The notes beneath the pieces are model-generated. The model was not told the DNA's origin and did not search any database. It saw only the letters and a program-made list of their open reading frames with translations. 64,000 nucleotides of DNA. It comes from Flavobacterium aerium (GTDB lineage: Bacteria > Bacteroidota > Bacteroidia > Flavobacteriales > Flavobacteriaceae). The translations under genes were made by a program, and so were the position numbers. Positions 7,814-17,624 of the stretch are shown piece by piece. The stretch is from positions 248,001-312,000 of the forward strand of contig NZ_JARQWR010000004.1 in assembly GCF_030766725.1 (NCBI RefSeq), in the 5' to 3' direction. Each line of letters starts with the position of its first letter. Within the stretch, counting starts at the first letter, position 1.

Positions 7814-9403
7814 ATGATTAAGTTAACTCAGAAATTTCTAGTATTAAACCAATATACAAATGTTATAGAAGAGTTTGAAGATGTGTATCTATCCCATCCC
7901 AATCATCCAAGCTTATATTCAATTACAGATTCATTTACAGTATTAGGTATTGAGAATGTTGCCGCTGAAGTTCCAAAAGATCAACTAGAAGCACTACCAG
8001 ACAATTTTATGGCATTAGTGCTGAAAAACGGATCAGAAGAATTAGTAGTAGTGGAGAAAGATGAAACCACAATAGTATTGGAAACAGAAAAATTCATCAA
8101 AGAAACGTTGAGTCATGCTGAATTCAAGAATATTTGGAAGGGAATTATCATTGCGATTGAACCAAACGAACAAGTTGAAGTCCATAAAGGGAAAAAGAAT
8201 AATAACTTAAAATACGCTATACCATTAGTTGCATTAATAGGAATATCATTCTTTTACAATGAGTACAATTTTGTCTCAATAGCATTTTTACTATCTTCTT
8301 TAATTGGAAGTTGCATAGGTGCTTTTATTATTCAGGAAGAATTTGGGATTAGTAATGAAATGGTTTCAAAATTTTGCAGTTATAGTGAAAATACGTCTTG
8401 TAATAGCGTAATTAAATCCACAAAAAATGACATAAATAAATGGATGAATTTTGCAGACCTACCATTAGTATTTTTTGTAGTGAATACCATCGCTATTTTG
8501 TTGAATCCAATTGCTTCGATGAATATCATTGGTGTATTAAGTACTCTAGCATTACCCATTGTTCTATACTCGGTATGGATTCAAAAATTTGAATTAAAAA
8601 AATGGTGTGTATTGTGTTTAGTAACAGCAACAATAATTGTGATGCAATCAGCCTTATACATTGCGACTACAACAGGTGATTTCAATGCCTTATTAGTGCG
8701 TTCCAGTTTTTTCTTTTATGTTTTTTCAGTGATAACATTACTGACAGCGTGGGTTGCACTAAAACCAATTCTCAAAAAGAATAATACACTTTCCGATTCA
8801 GTTCAGAAACTAAATCGTTTTAAAAGAGATTCTAAAATATTTTCTGCATTATTAAAACCTGTTACAGTGATGAATGGGTTTGATCAATTGCAATCCATTC
8901 AAATTGGAACTCCAGATTTACCAACGGTACTCACATTAATTGTAAGTCCAAGTTGCGGTCACTGCCATAAAGCATTTGAAGATGGTTTAAACCTACACCT
9001 GAAATTCCCAGATAAAATTAGTCTAAACATACTTTTCAATGTTAATCCCAATAATAATGGTAATCCTTATCTCGTAATTGTTGAAAAATTACTTCAGATG
9101 AATAGAACAAATCCAAGTCAAGTCCTTACAGCAATTTCAGATTGGCATATTAAGAAATTGACCCTCGAAGAATGGCAATTAAAATGGAAAATAGACCATA
9201 TTGATTCGGAAATAAAAAATGAAATAGAAAAGCAATACAATTGGTCTACGGCAAATGACTTTAATTATACACCAGTAAAAATTATTAATAATCAATTATA
9301 TCCACAGGAATATGAGTTGAGTGATGCAAAATATTTTTTAAATGATTTGGCAAAAGACGTGGCGCTAGAAAGAGATGTTTTGGAGGAAGAATATGTAGCA
9401 TAA
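7814..9403 (+). CDS. VKOR-thioredoxin fusion with N-terminal C39-like domain (disulfide-forming oxidase)
   Basis: 529 residues. Residues 1-115 look like a C39-type domain lacking the usual DCGP Cys motif, so it is probably a non-proteolytic, leader-binding relative. About five membrane segments follow (135-315) with a VKOR core: loop Cys188 and Cys196 and the quinone-side C265-VL-C268 pair. The C-terminal thioredoxin-like domain (about 365-520) carries C381-GH-C384. VKOR enzymes pass electrons from thiols to quinone, so this protein should make disulfides in the periplasm. Its position among eight four-Cys precursors suggests they are its substrates. The domain calls are firm; the substrates are inferred. 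Confidence 0.88.
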   Translation: MIKLTQKFLVLNQYTNVIEEFEDVYLSHPNHPSLYSITDSFTVLGIENVAAEVPKDQLEALPDNFMALVLKNGSEELVVVEKDETTIVLETEKFIKETLSHAEFKNIWKGIIIAIEPNEQVEVHKGKKNNNLKYAIPLVALIGISFFYNEYNFVSIAFLLSSLIGSCIGAFIIQEEFGISNEMVSKFCSYSENTSCNSVIKSTKNDINKWMNFADLPLVFFVVNTIAILLNPIASMNIIGVLSTLALPIVLYSVWIQKFELKKWCVLCLVTATIIVMQSALYIATTTGDFNALLVRSSFFFYVFSVITLLTAWVALKPILKKNNTLSDSVQKLNRFKRDSKIFSALLKPVTVMNGFDQLQSIQIGTPDLPTVLTLIVSPSCGHCHKAFEDGLNLHLKFPDKISLNILFNVNPNNNGNPYLVIVEKLLQMNRTNPSQVLTAISDWHIKKLTLEEWQLKWKIDHIDSEIKNEIEKQYNWSTANDFNYTPVKIINNQLYPQEYELSDAKYFLNDLAKDVALERDVLEEEYVA

Positions 9404-9448
9404 TGTAAGTAAATGAAGAATTATCAACCAATTTTAATTATATCAATT

Positions 9449-9643
9449 ATGAAAAAAAACATTTTAAACTTAACGGGAGCTCAGGAGTTGAGCAAGGATT
9501 CACAACAGTCTATCAAAGGAGGAATTACACAATGGATGGCTGCAAACTGTATTAGAAAAAAAACACCAACATGTGATGTAGATGGAGAATATTACCATCA
9601 ACTTATTGGATGGTGTTGTAGAGGAACTGAACCACAAGGATAA
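9449..9643 (+). CDS. Double-glycine precursor peptide B1 (four-Cys, tandem Cys near C-terminus)
   Basis: 64 residues from the ATG at 9449. A longer frame opens at 9413, but 9449 gives the common 25-residue leader MKKNILNLTGAQELSKD then SQQSIKGG. The 39-residue core starts ITQWMAANCIR and has Cys at 9, 17, 31 and 32. It is unlike the WVPN group but nearly identical to B2 in leader and core start, so the pair is a recent duplication. It begins 46 bp after the oxidase gene. Confidence 0.85.
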   Translation: MKKNILNLTGAQELSKDSQQSIKGGITQWMAANCIRKKTPTCDVDGEYYHQLIGWCCRGTEPQG

Positions 9644-9692
9644 TCCAAATTTTAGAATTATATATAATCAACCAATTTAAACGAGATCTATT

Positions 9693-9914
9693 ATGAAAAA
9701 AAACATTTTAAATTTAACTGGAGCTCAGGAATTGAGCAAGGATTCACAGCAATCTATTAAAGGAGGAATTACAGAATGGATGGCTGCGAACTGTATTAGA
9801 AGAACAGGTCCAACATGTCTTAGTATTGAGATCGAAGAAAGAAGTGGTAATAATGGATATTATCCATATCAGATTGGAGCATGGTGTTGTATAGGACCTG
9901 AGCCAAGAGGATAG
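9693..9914 (+). CDS. Double-glycine precursor peptide B2 (four-Cys, tandem Cys near C-terminus)
   Basis: 73 residues with a leader protein-identical to B1. The 48-residue core begins ITEWMAANCIRR, has Cys at 9, 17, 40 and 41, and carries a longer, acidic middle (SIEIEERSGNNGYY) than B1. Duplication followed by divergence of the middle loop would explain the pair. Confidence 0.88.
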   Translation: MKKNILNLTGAQELSKDSQQSIKGGITEWMAANCIRRTGPTCLSIEIEERSGNNGYYPYQIGAWCCIGPEPRG

Positions 9915-9958
9915 TTAATACTTTTTAAAACAATTAACCCATTATAAATTCTTACTTT

Positions 9959-10114
9959 ATGTTGAAAAAAATTTCAAGCTTAAAAGGATCGCAAATTCTA
10001 AGCAAAGCAGAGCAAAAGAGTATTAAAGGAGGTAAAGCTCCAGCATGCTGTCTACGATGGAAGCCTATCGAGAGAGAATGTACTTTATGGGACTACAACT
10101 GTTTAAACGGATAA
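9959..10114 (+). CDS. Double-glycine precursor peptide C1 (four-Cys)
   Basis: A 51-residue short ORF. The leader MLKKISSLKGSQILSKA then EQKSIKGG is again 25 residues. The 26-residue core KAPACCLRWKPI then ERECTLWDYNCLNG has Cys at 5, 6, 16 and 23 and does not resemble groups A or B. It is the last precursor before the exporter genes. Confidence 0.82.
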   Translation: MLKKISSLKGSQILSKAEQKSIKGGKAPACCLRWKPIERECTLWDYNCLNG

Positions 10115-10185
10115 TGTACTAAACAGAAGAGTTCCAGTTAATTAAATATAAAAATATAACCCTTTTATTCGTAAAGGAAAATAAG

Positions 10186-10222
10186 AATCAAGTGGATAAT
10201 TTTTTTCACTTGATTTTTTTAT
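10186..10222 (+). terminator. Terminator between the precursors and the exporter genes
   Basis: AATCAAGTG/CACTTGATT hairpin followed by T7. It separates the CCGTAA-controlled precursor transcript from the exporter pair. Confidence 0.8.
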
Positions 10223-10334
10223 TAATCTGAATTTTTTCTTAAAAAACACGTATATTGTGATTAAATTATGACCATAAGAGAATTAATTTTATTATAAAAA
10301 GATTTTACATTATTGCTAAATTTTATTTTGATCA

Positions 10335-12527
10335 ATGCCTAAATTTCCCCACTACCTGCAAGCTGATGCTAAAGATTGCGGACCTACATGTATTAAAATT
10401 ATAGCGAAGTCATACGGTAAAACAATTCCTATTCAAGGATTGCGTGATTTAAGTGAGACAACGCGTGAAGGCAGTACACTATTAGGATTAAGTGATGCTG
10501 CAGAGAAAATTGGTTTTCGAACTTTAGGAGTCAAATTAACAGCTGAAAAATTAGAAGAAGCACCCCTGCCTTGTATACTACATTGGAACAAAGAACACTA
10601 TGTTGTGCTTTATGAAATTAAAAAAGGAAAATACTACATTTCAGATCCAGCACATGGATTGCTGACGTATACAGGTGAAGAATTTATAAAATTTTGGATT
10701 GGAAACAATGCCAATAAAAAAACCGAAGAAGGGATTGCATTACTAGTTGAACCAACACCAAAATTCCAACAAAATGAATATGATAAAGAGGATAAGCAAG
10801 CATTTGGCTTTGGACTCCTTTCAAAATATATCTTTCAGTACAAATCATTTTTAGCTCAGCTAATAATCGGATTACTGGCGGGAAGTTTACTACAATTAAT
10901 TTTCCCATTCCTTACACAAAGTATAGTCGATGTGGGGATACAAAATCAAAATATACATTTTATATACATGATTTTGTTCGCTCAATTATTTCTATTTGCG
11001 GGCAAAACAGCATTAGAATTAATTCGAAGTTGGGTGTTATTACATCTTTCTACCCGTATTAATATCTCATTAATTTCCGATTTCTTTATTAAGTTAATGA
11101 ATCTACCAATCTCCTTCTTTGATGTAAGAATGACAGGAGATATTATGCAGCGAATCAACGATCACCATCGTATTGAAAGAATACTAACCTCCTCTTCGTT
11201 GAATGTGTTATTCTCCTTTATCAATTTGATTATCATGGGAGCTGTACTGATTTATTATAACTTCCAAATCTTTATAATCTTTATGGTTGGAAGTATCTTA
11301 TATTTCGGATGGGTCACGATATTCTTGAAAAGAAGAGAAGAATTAGATTATAAGCGATTTTCAGAAGTGAGTCAGGAGCAAAGTAAAGTAATCGAATTGA
11401 TTAATGGAATGCAGGAGATAAAACTGCACAATGCCGAAAAACAGAAAAGATGGGGATGGGAGTATGTACAAGCAAGACTGTTTAGAGTATCAATAAAAGG
11501 ATTAGTATTAGAACAAACCCAAAGTATTGGTTCATCCGTAATCAATGAGATAAAGAATATTTTTATTATTTTCTTTTCGGCAAAATTGGTTATTGATGGA
11601 GAAATCACTCTAGGGATGATGATGGCAATCAGCTATATTGTAGGACAATTAAATGCACCAATCGCTCAGTTAATCGGTTTTATCAGAGAAGCTCAAGATG
11701 CAAAAATATCACTTTCAAGACTAGCAGAAATTCATGATAAAAAAGATGAGGCAGATGAAGAAGAACACCAAGTGCATGTTTTTCCAGAAAACTGTGATAT
11801 CGAAATTAAAGACCTTTCCTTCCGATACATTGGATCCGATATTCCTGTTTTACAAGATTTGAATCTGACCATTCCTGCTCGAAAAGTAACAGCAATTGTG
11901 GGTGTAAGTGGAAGTGGAAAAACAACCTTAATGAAATTATTATTAAAGTTTTATAATCCCGATAAAGGAGAAATTAATTTAGGAACTTTCCAACTTCAGA
12001 ATATTGCACAAAAAACATGGCGTGCACATATCGGTGCAGTAATGCAAGAAGGCTATATCTTTAATGATACAATTGCACAGAATATTGCTATTGGGGTAGA
12101 CTTTATTGACAAAGAACGCCTGGTTTATGCAGCCGAAGTAGCAAATATAAAAGAATACGTCGGGACCCTACCTTTAGGATATAATACAAAGATTGGTATG
12201 GAAGGCGTAGGAATGAGTACAGGCCAAAAGCAACGACTATTAATAGCGAGAGCAGTGTATAAAAACCCTGAGATGCTATTCTTTGATGAAGCAACATCAG
12301 CCTTAGATGCAAACAATGAAAAAGAAATCATGAAGAAATTAGATATCTTTTTTAAAGACAAAACGGTAGTGGTTATTGCACACCGATTGAGTACAGTAAT
12401 GAATGCAGATCAGATTGTCGTATTAGACAGAGGGAAAATTATTGAAATTGGAAACCATGAAGAATTAGTTGCCCTAAAAGGAAATTATTATGAACTCGTT
12501 CGAAACCAACTTCAATTAGGAACATAA
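10335..12527 (+). CDS. C39-peptidase ABC exporter for double-glycine peptides
   Basis: 730 residues in three parts. An N-terminal C39 peptidase has the catalytic triad Cys15 (DCGPTC), His88 (KEHYVV) and Asp104 (SDPAHG). A six-helix ABC membrane domain follows (about 165-450). The C-terminal ATPase has Walker A GVSGSGKTT (about 522), signature MSTGQKQRL, Walker B LFFDEATSALD and H-loop AHRLST. Such PCAT proteins cut the leader after GG and export the core with an HlyD partner. All catalytic residues are present. It lies 220 bp after precursor C1, beyond a terminator, so it has its own promoter. Confidence 0.95.
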   Translation: MPKFPHYLQADAKDCGPTCIKIIAKSYGKTIPIQGLRDLSETTREGSTLLGLSDAAEKIGFRTLGVKLTAEKLEEAPLPCILHWNKEHYVVLYEIKKGKYYISDPAHGLLTYTGEEFIKFWIGNNANKKTEEGIALLVEPTPKFQQNEYDKEDKQAFGFGLLSKYIFQYKSFLAQLIIGLLAGSLLQLIFPFLTQSIVDVGIQNQNIHFIYMILFAQLFLFAGKTALELIRSWVLLHLSTRINISLISDFFIKLMNLPISFFDVRMTGDIMQRINDHHRIERILTSSSLNVLFSFINLIIMGAVLIYYNFQIFIIFMVGSILYFGWVTIFLKRREELDYKRFSEVSQEQSKVIELINGMQEIKLHNAEKQKRWGWEYVQARLFRVSIKGLVLEQTQSIGSSVINEIKNIFIIFFSAKLVIDGEITLGMMMAISYIVGQLNAPIAQLIGFIREAQDAKISLSRLAEIHDKKDEADEEEHQVHVFPENCDIEIKDLSFRYIGSDIPVLQDLNLTIPARKVTAIVGVSGSGKTTLMKLLLKFYNPDKGEINLGTFQLQNIAQKTWRAHIGAVMQEGYIFNDTIAQNIAIGVDFIDKERLVYAAEVANIKEYVGTLPLGYNTKIGMEGVGMSTGQKQRLLIARAVYKNPEMLFFDEATSALDANNEKEIMKKLDIFFKDKTVVVIAHRLSTVMNADQIVVLDRGKIIEIGNHEELVALKGNYYELVRNQLQLGT

Positions 12528-12579
12528 CCTTTACCAGTGTATCACAATTTAATGTTTTAATTTTTCAACAATACAAAGA

Positions 12580-13869
12580 ATGCCAGAAGATAAAAAATTT
12601 GAATTAAGAAGCGAAGAAGTACAAGAAATCTTGACTCGTGTTCCACATTGGATGATCCGATGGGGGAATATTGTAGTTTTATCGATTATTGTACTAATGT
12701 TTATTGGTTCATGGTTAATTAAATATCCAGATATTATTGCAACGGAAGTAGTGATTACAACCAATGTTCCACCGGAGAAATTAGTGGCAAAAACTTCTGG
12801 ACGTATCGAAGCTATTTTGGTAAAAGACCGTCAGATTGTACCGATGAATACTCCATTAGCGGTAATTGAAAACACCGCAAATTATGAAGATGTATTCTTA
12901 TTAAAGAAAGTTTTAGATACAATTAAATTAAATCGAAATAGTATAAAATTCCCATTTGAATTATTCCGTTTTGCTCGATTAGGAGATATAGAAGGAAATT
13001 ATGCCCTTTTTCAAAAAGACTTTATTACAAACAATTTAAACAGAACACTGTTGCCATATCAAGTTGCGGGTAGAGCACAACAAGTAGAAGGCGTAGAGTT
13101 GAGAGAGCGATTACACTTGTTGCAACAGCAAAAAGAAATTAATGAGACCGAATTGAAACTAAAGAAAGCGGACTTAGATCGTTTTGAAAAATTATTCAAT
13201 AAAGGAGTAATTTCAACGCAAGAATACGAAGCTAAAAAATTAAGCTATTTGCAAGACGAAAAAAACTTCAAAACGATAGCCAGTTCAATTTCACAACTTA
13301 AATCATCATTGAATGATTTGAATAAAAATATGTTGGACACCCACATTAACGAAACAAAAGACGATGTTATCTTACAAAGCAACGTAAGTCAGTCTTTTCA
13401 GCAATTAAGAAAAGCAGTTAGAGACTGGGAATTAGCCTATGTCCTTACAGCATCGATACCGGGAGAAGTTTCGTTTATGCAAATTTGGACTGACAATCAG
13501 ACTATTGTAGCAGGAGAAAATGTATTTACAGTAGTGCCTACAGATGAAAAAGGATACGTTGGAAAAGTAAAAGCGGTGGCACAAAATTCTGGTAAAATAA
13601 AAGTAGGGCAAGATGTTAATATCAGATTAGCGAATTTTCCAGATCGAGAATTTGGAATGCTAAAAGGGAAAGTAAAATCGATTTCATTAACACCCGATAA
13701 AGATGGAAACATTTTAATTGACATAGCATTACCAAACAAATTAGAAACCCATTACCATAAAATTATTCCATTCCAGCAGGAGATGCGTGGGAATGCCGAA
13801 ATTATTACAGAAGATTTACGACTAATGGAAAGAATACTATATCAATTCAGAGACATATTCCGCCGATAA
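12580..13869 (+). CDS. HlyD-family membrane-fusion protein, partner of the C39 exporter
   Basis: 429 residues with a short cytoplasmic N-terminus, one membrane helix (about 29-47), a first lipoyl half (VAKTSGRIEAILVKDRQIV), a coiled-coil hairpin (about 170-270), and a beta-barrel domain ending near RDIFRR. This is the adaptor bridging an inner-membrane ABC exporter to the outer membrane. It starts 52 bp after the exporter gene and shares its transcript. No TolC-like outer-membrane channel is in the window, so that part must be encoded elsewhere. Confidence 0.9.
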   Translation: MPEDKKFELRSEEVQEILTRVPHWMIRWGNIVVLSIIVLMFIGSWLIKYPDIIATEVVITTNVPPEKLVAKTSGRIEAILVKDRQIVPMNTPLAVIENTANYEDVFLLKKVLDTIKLNRNSIKFPFELFRFARLGDIEGNYALFQKDFITNNLNRTLLPYQVAGRAQQVEGVELRERLHLLQQQKEINETELKLKKADLDRFEKLFNKGVISTQEYEAKKLSYLQDEKNFKTIASSISQLKSSLNDLNKNMLDTHINETKDDVILQSNVSQSFQQLRKAVRDWELAYVLTASIPGEVSFMQIWTDNQTIVAGENVFTVVPTDEKGYVGKVKAVAQNSGKIKVGQDVNIRLANFPDREFGMLKGKVKSISLTPDKDGNILIDIALPNKLETHYHKIIPFQQEMRGNAEIITEDLRLMERILYQFRDIFRR

Positions 13870-13873
13870 AAAA

Positions 13874-13910
13874 ACAAAAAGACATCAAGGAAATTGATGT
13901 CTTTTTGTTT
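13874..13910 (+). terminator. Terminator after the exporter operon
   Basis: ACAAAAAGACATCAA/TTGATGTCTTTTTGT stem with a T-rich tail. Confidence 0.88.
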
Positions 13911-13965
13911 TTAGAATTAAATTAGAAAACATAAAATTATATTTGAAAATCAATACGATACCACA

Positions 13966-16791
13966 ATGCAAAAGCAACTTACATCCTACTTTATTCTAGT
14001 CCTTTTATGCTTTGGAATAAATGCTTCAGCCCAACAAAATTATGCCCAATACGTAAATCCGATGATTGGAACTGGAGGACATGGACATACTTTTCCTGGA
14101 GCAACAGTACCTTTTGGAATGGTACAATTATCACCCGACACAAGAATTGATGGAAGCTGGGATGGATGTAGCGGATATCATTATAGTGATAACGTAATTT
14201 ATGGATTTTCACATACCCACCTAAACGGGACTGGAGTAAGTGATTACGGCGATATTTTGCTTATGCCTACAATGGGAGAACCTCAATTGATGAATACCGA
14301 ATACGCTTCTGCATTTTCGCATAAAAATGAACAAGCATCCGCAGGATATTATGCAGTAAAATTAGACAAACATAATATTGATGTAGCATTAACAACATCA
14401 ACAAGAGTCGGTTTTCACGAATATACATTCAATGAAAGTGGAGTAGCCAATATTATATTGGATTTGAATCACCGCGATAAACTTTTAGAGGGAGAAGTTC
14501 GTATTGTAAACGATAAAGTGATTGAAGTATTGAGAAGAAGTGAAGCGTGGGCACGTGATCAATATGTTTTTGCGCGAATAGAATTTGATCAGCCGATGAA
14601 AATCAATAAAGTAAAAACAAATGGTAAAGGAGATTTTTCAAGTCAAGTATTTTCAGGAACAGAACTAGCCCTTAGTTTTTCTAAAACCATTAAGAAAGGA
14701 GATAAAATACTCGTAAAAGTAGCTTTATCCCCAACAGGATATGAAGGAGCAACGAAGAATATGAAGGCAGAAATTCCAAATTGGGATTTTAATGCGACTA
14801 GAAAAGCAGTAGTCCAAATGTGGAATAATGAATTAGGGAAAATAGAAGTAAAAAGTTCTGATAAAGAGAAACTAACGATATTCTATACCGCATTATACCA
14901 TGTAATGACACAACCCAATACAGCGATGGATGTTGATGGACAATACAGAGGAAGAGATAATAAATTACATAGAGCCAGTGGATTTACATATTACTCTGTA
15001 TTTTCTCTATGGGATACCTTTAGAGCAGCACACCCTTTGTATACTTTGATTGATAAAAAACGAACGTCAGATTTCGTAAGTACTTTTTTAAAGCAATATG
15101 AACAAGGAGGAAGATTACCAGTGTGGGAATTGGCAAGTAATGAAACAGATTGTATGATTGGATACCATTCCGTGAGTGTAATGGCAGATGCTATGGCAAA
15201 GGGCATAAAAGGCTTTGATTATGAAAAAGCGTTTGAAGCAAGTAAACACAGTGCGATGTTAGATCATTTAGGATTAGATGCCTATAAGAAAAATGGATTC
15301 ATCAGCTTGGACGACGAGCACGAAAGTGTTTCTAAAACCGTTGAATATGCTTATGATGATTGGTGTATTGCACAAATGGCACTGATGCTCGGTAAAAAAG
15401 AAGAATACGCTTATTTTATGAAACGAGCTCAAAACTGGAAAAACATATTTGATCCCGTTACAGGATTTATGCGACCTAAAAAGAATGGAGGATGGGTTAC
15501 ACCATTCGACGCTAGAGAAGTCAATAATAATTTTACAGAAGGAAATAGTTGGCAGTATACATTCTTTGTGCCTCAGGATGTGCAAGGGCTTATTAATGCT
15601 TATGGAGGACCAGTTCCATTTGAGAAAAAACTAGACGAAATGTTTTCCAGCCCATCCGCAACGACAGGAAGAGAACAAGTTGATATTACAGGGCTTATAG
15701 GACAATATGCACACGGGAATGAGCCAAGCCATCATATGGCCTATTTATACAACTATGTTGGGAAACCAGAAAAGACGACTCAGAAAGTACATCAGATTCT
15801 TAATGAGTTTTATAAAAACACACCCGATGGATTAATAGGAAATGAAGATTGTGGACAAATGAGTGCTTGGTATGTATTAAGCTCAATGGGTTTATATGCC
15901 GTAACACCAGGTATTCCAGAGTGGAATACGACAGTTCCATATTTTGAAAATATCAAAGTTCATTTTGAAGATGGAACAACAAAAGAAATCACACCTAAAA
16001 GTACAGCAGCCTATTTGCGATTTTTTGGATTAAATCCAAAACCGGAAAGTCAAAAATTAGAATATGAAGAAATTGTTCCTGTACCCGTTATTGAAACAAC
16101 TGGAAAGGTTTTTAAAGATAAGTTGAAAATCGAATTAAAGGCAATGAATGCTTCGGATGATCTTTATTATTGTTTAGAAGAAGCAGGAAAGAAGAAAAAA
16201 GAAAAAGTATTTATTCCTTACAGTAAACCTTTAGAGATTACGGAAACAACAACAGTATATGCTTATGCTAAAAAAGCAAGCAAACAAAGCGCTGTAATTT
16301 CTGGAACATTTTATAAGAAAGGAAATGATTGGAAAATCAATATCATTTCAAAATACAATCCACAATACCATGCAGGAGGAGATGAAGGACTTATTGATGG
16401 AGTTCTTGGAGAAGAAAACTGGAGAAAAGGAGAATGGCAAGGATACCAGTCACAGGATTTCGAATGTATTATTGATTTAAAATCAAAACAAATGATATCC
16501 GAAATTTCTGCTCGATTCTTACAAGATTCACGATCTTGGATTTTGATGCCTACTACCGTAGAATATTATGTGTCGAAGGATAATAAGAAGTTTAAGCTAG
16601 TGAAAAGAATAACCAATACACTCGATCCAAAAGAAGAGAAAATCAGCATCCACGATTTTAAAGCAGAAATCAAACCGATAAAAGGACAGTATATTATGGT
16701 TAAAGCCTATAATTTTGGTAAATTGCCAGACTGGCATCAAGGAGCAGGAGGTGATGCATTCCTGTTTATTGATGAGATTACGGTTAAATAA
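13966..16791 (+). CDS. GH92 family alpha-mannosidase, secreted
   Basis: 941 residues. A signal peptide (1-22) precedes the GH92 start NYAQYVNPMIGTGGHGHTFP. The core continues with SGYHYSD, TDCMIGYHSVSV, GNEPSHHMAYLYNYVG and the catalytic-region block GNEDCGQMSAWYVLSSMG. GH92 enzymes are calcium-dependent exo-alpha-mannosidases acting on high-mannose glycans. About 200 extra C-terminal residues resemble a chitobiase-like segment plus an F5/8-type carbohydrate-binding domain, which explains the length above the usual 700-800. No SusC/SusD pair is adjacent, so it is not in a classic PUL. The amidase gene follows after 6 bp. Confidence 0.93.
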   Translation: MQKQLTSYFILVLLCFGINASAQQNYAQYVNPMIGTGGHGHTFPGATVPFGMVQLSPDTRIDGSWDGCSGYHYSDNVIYGFSHTHLNGTGVSDYGDILLMPTMGEPQLMNTEYASAFSHKNEQASAGYYAVKLDKHNIDVALTTSTRVGFHEYTFNESGVANIILDLNHRDKLLEGEVRIVNDKVIEVLRRSEAWARDQYVFARIEFDQPMKINKVKTNGKGDFSSQVFSGTELALSFSKTIKKGDKILVKVALSPTGYEGATKNMKAEIPNWDFNATRKAVVQMWNNELGKIEVKSSDKEKLTIFYTALYHVMTQPNTAMDVDGQYRGRDNKLHRASGFTYYSVFSLWDTFRAAHPLYTLIDKKRTSDFVSTFLKQYEQGGRLPVWELASNETDCMIGYHSVSVMADAMAKGIKGFDYEKAFEASKHSAMLDHLGLDAYKKNGFISLDDEHESVSKTVEYAYDDWCIAQMALMLGKKEEYAYFMKRAQNWKNIFDPVTGFMRPKKNGGWVTPFDAREVNNNFTEGNSWQYTFFVPQDVQGLINAYGGPVPFEKKLDEMFSSPSATTGREQVDITGLIGQYAHGNEPSHHMAYLYNYVGKPEKTTQKVHQILNEFYKNTPDGLIGNEDCGQMSAWYVLSSMGLYAVTPGIPEWNTTVPYFENIKVHFEDGTTKEITPKSTAAYLRFFGLNPKPESQKLEYEEIVPVPVIETTGKVFKDKLKIELKAMNASDDLYYCLEEAGKKKKEKVFIPYSKPLEITETTTVYAYAKKASKQSAVISGTFYKKGNDWKINIISKYNPQYHAGGDEGLIDGVLGEENWRKGEWQGYQSQDFECIIDLKSKQMISEISARFLQDSRSWILMPTTVEYYVSKDNKKFKLVKRITNTLDPKEEKISIHDFKAEIKPIKGQYIMVKAYNFGKLPDWHQGAGGDAFLFIDEITVK

Positions 16792-16797
16792 TACACG

Positions 16798-17562
16798 ATG
16801 AAAGTAGCACTAATTCAATCCAATCTAGTTTGGGAAAATCCTAAAGCAAACCGAGAAATTTTCACATTGAAAATCAATGAAATTCAGGAGAAAATAGATC
16901 TAATTGTTCTGCCTGAAATGTTTACAACAGGTTTTACCATGCATCCCAATTTCGTTGCAGAAACAATGGACGGAGAGACGGTACATTGGATGGTCGAATT
17001 AGCAAAAGCAAAAAATGCAGCCATTACAGGGAGTATAATTATTCAAGAAAATAAGCAATACTATAACCGAATGCTATTTGTTTTTCCAAATGGAGAAATT
17101 CAGTATTACAATAAGAAACACCTATTTTCCTTAGCGGGAGAAGAAAAGATTTATAGAGCAGGAGAAGAAAAAGTAATAGTAGACTATTTAGGATGGAAAA
17201 TCTGTTTGATGGTTTGTTATGATTTACGATTTCCGGTTTGGTCTAGAAACCAAGAGAATTACGATGTCTTAATCTATGTTGCCAGTTGGCCAGAAGTGCG
17301 TATTAAAGCATGGGATGCATTATTGCAAGCGCGAGCAATTGAGAATATGTCTTATGTGATAGCGGTAAACAGAGTAGGGTTAGATTACCATAACTATAAT
17401 CATTCGGGACATTCCCAAGTCATTAATTATTTAGGAGAATATAGCATAGAGCCACAAGAAAATGAAGGAACCTATATTGTAAACTTGGACAAAGAGCAAA
17501 TGCTTTCCGACCGAAAACGATTTGGTTTCTTAAATGATAAAGATATTTTTAGGATATTATAA
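16798..17562 (+). CDS. Nitrilase-superfamily omega-amidase-like hydrolase
   Basis: 254 residues with the Glu-Lys-Cys triad of the carbon-nitrogen hydrolase family: LPEMFTTGF, NKKHLFSLAGE and MVCYDLRFP. The sequence resembles the NIT2/YafV branch, which deamidates alpha-ketoglutaramate or similar omega-amides in methionine-salvage-linked transamination. It is cytoplasmic, with no signal peptide. It begins 6 bp after the GH92 stop, so it is co-transcribed, though no shared pathway is evident. Confidence 0.87.
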   Translation: MKVALIQSNLVWENPKANREIFTLKINEIQEKIDLIVLPEMFTTGFTMHPNFVAETMDGETVHWMVELAKAKNAAITGSIIIQENKQYYNRMLFVFPNGEIQYYNKKHLFSLAGEEKIYRAGEEKVIVDYLGWKICLMVCYDLRFPVWSRNQENYDVLIYVASWPEVRIKAWDALLQARAIENMSYVIAVNRVGLDYHNYNHSGHSQVINYLGEYSIEPQENEGTYIVNLDKEQMLSDRKRFGFLNDKDIFRIL

Positions 17563-17581
17563 AATTGAAATTTTTTATTAT

Positions 17582-17617
17582 AACCACAAACTTATTTAAT
17601 TAAATAAGTTTGTGGTT
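17582..17617. terminator. Bidirectional terminator between convergent genes
   Basis: A perfect 16-bp stem (AACCACAAACTTATTT and its complement) with a 4-base loop lies between the amidase stop at 17562 and the lipoprotein stop at 17625. Confidence 0.85.
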
Positions 17618-17624
17618 TACATTG

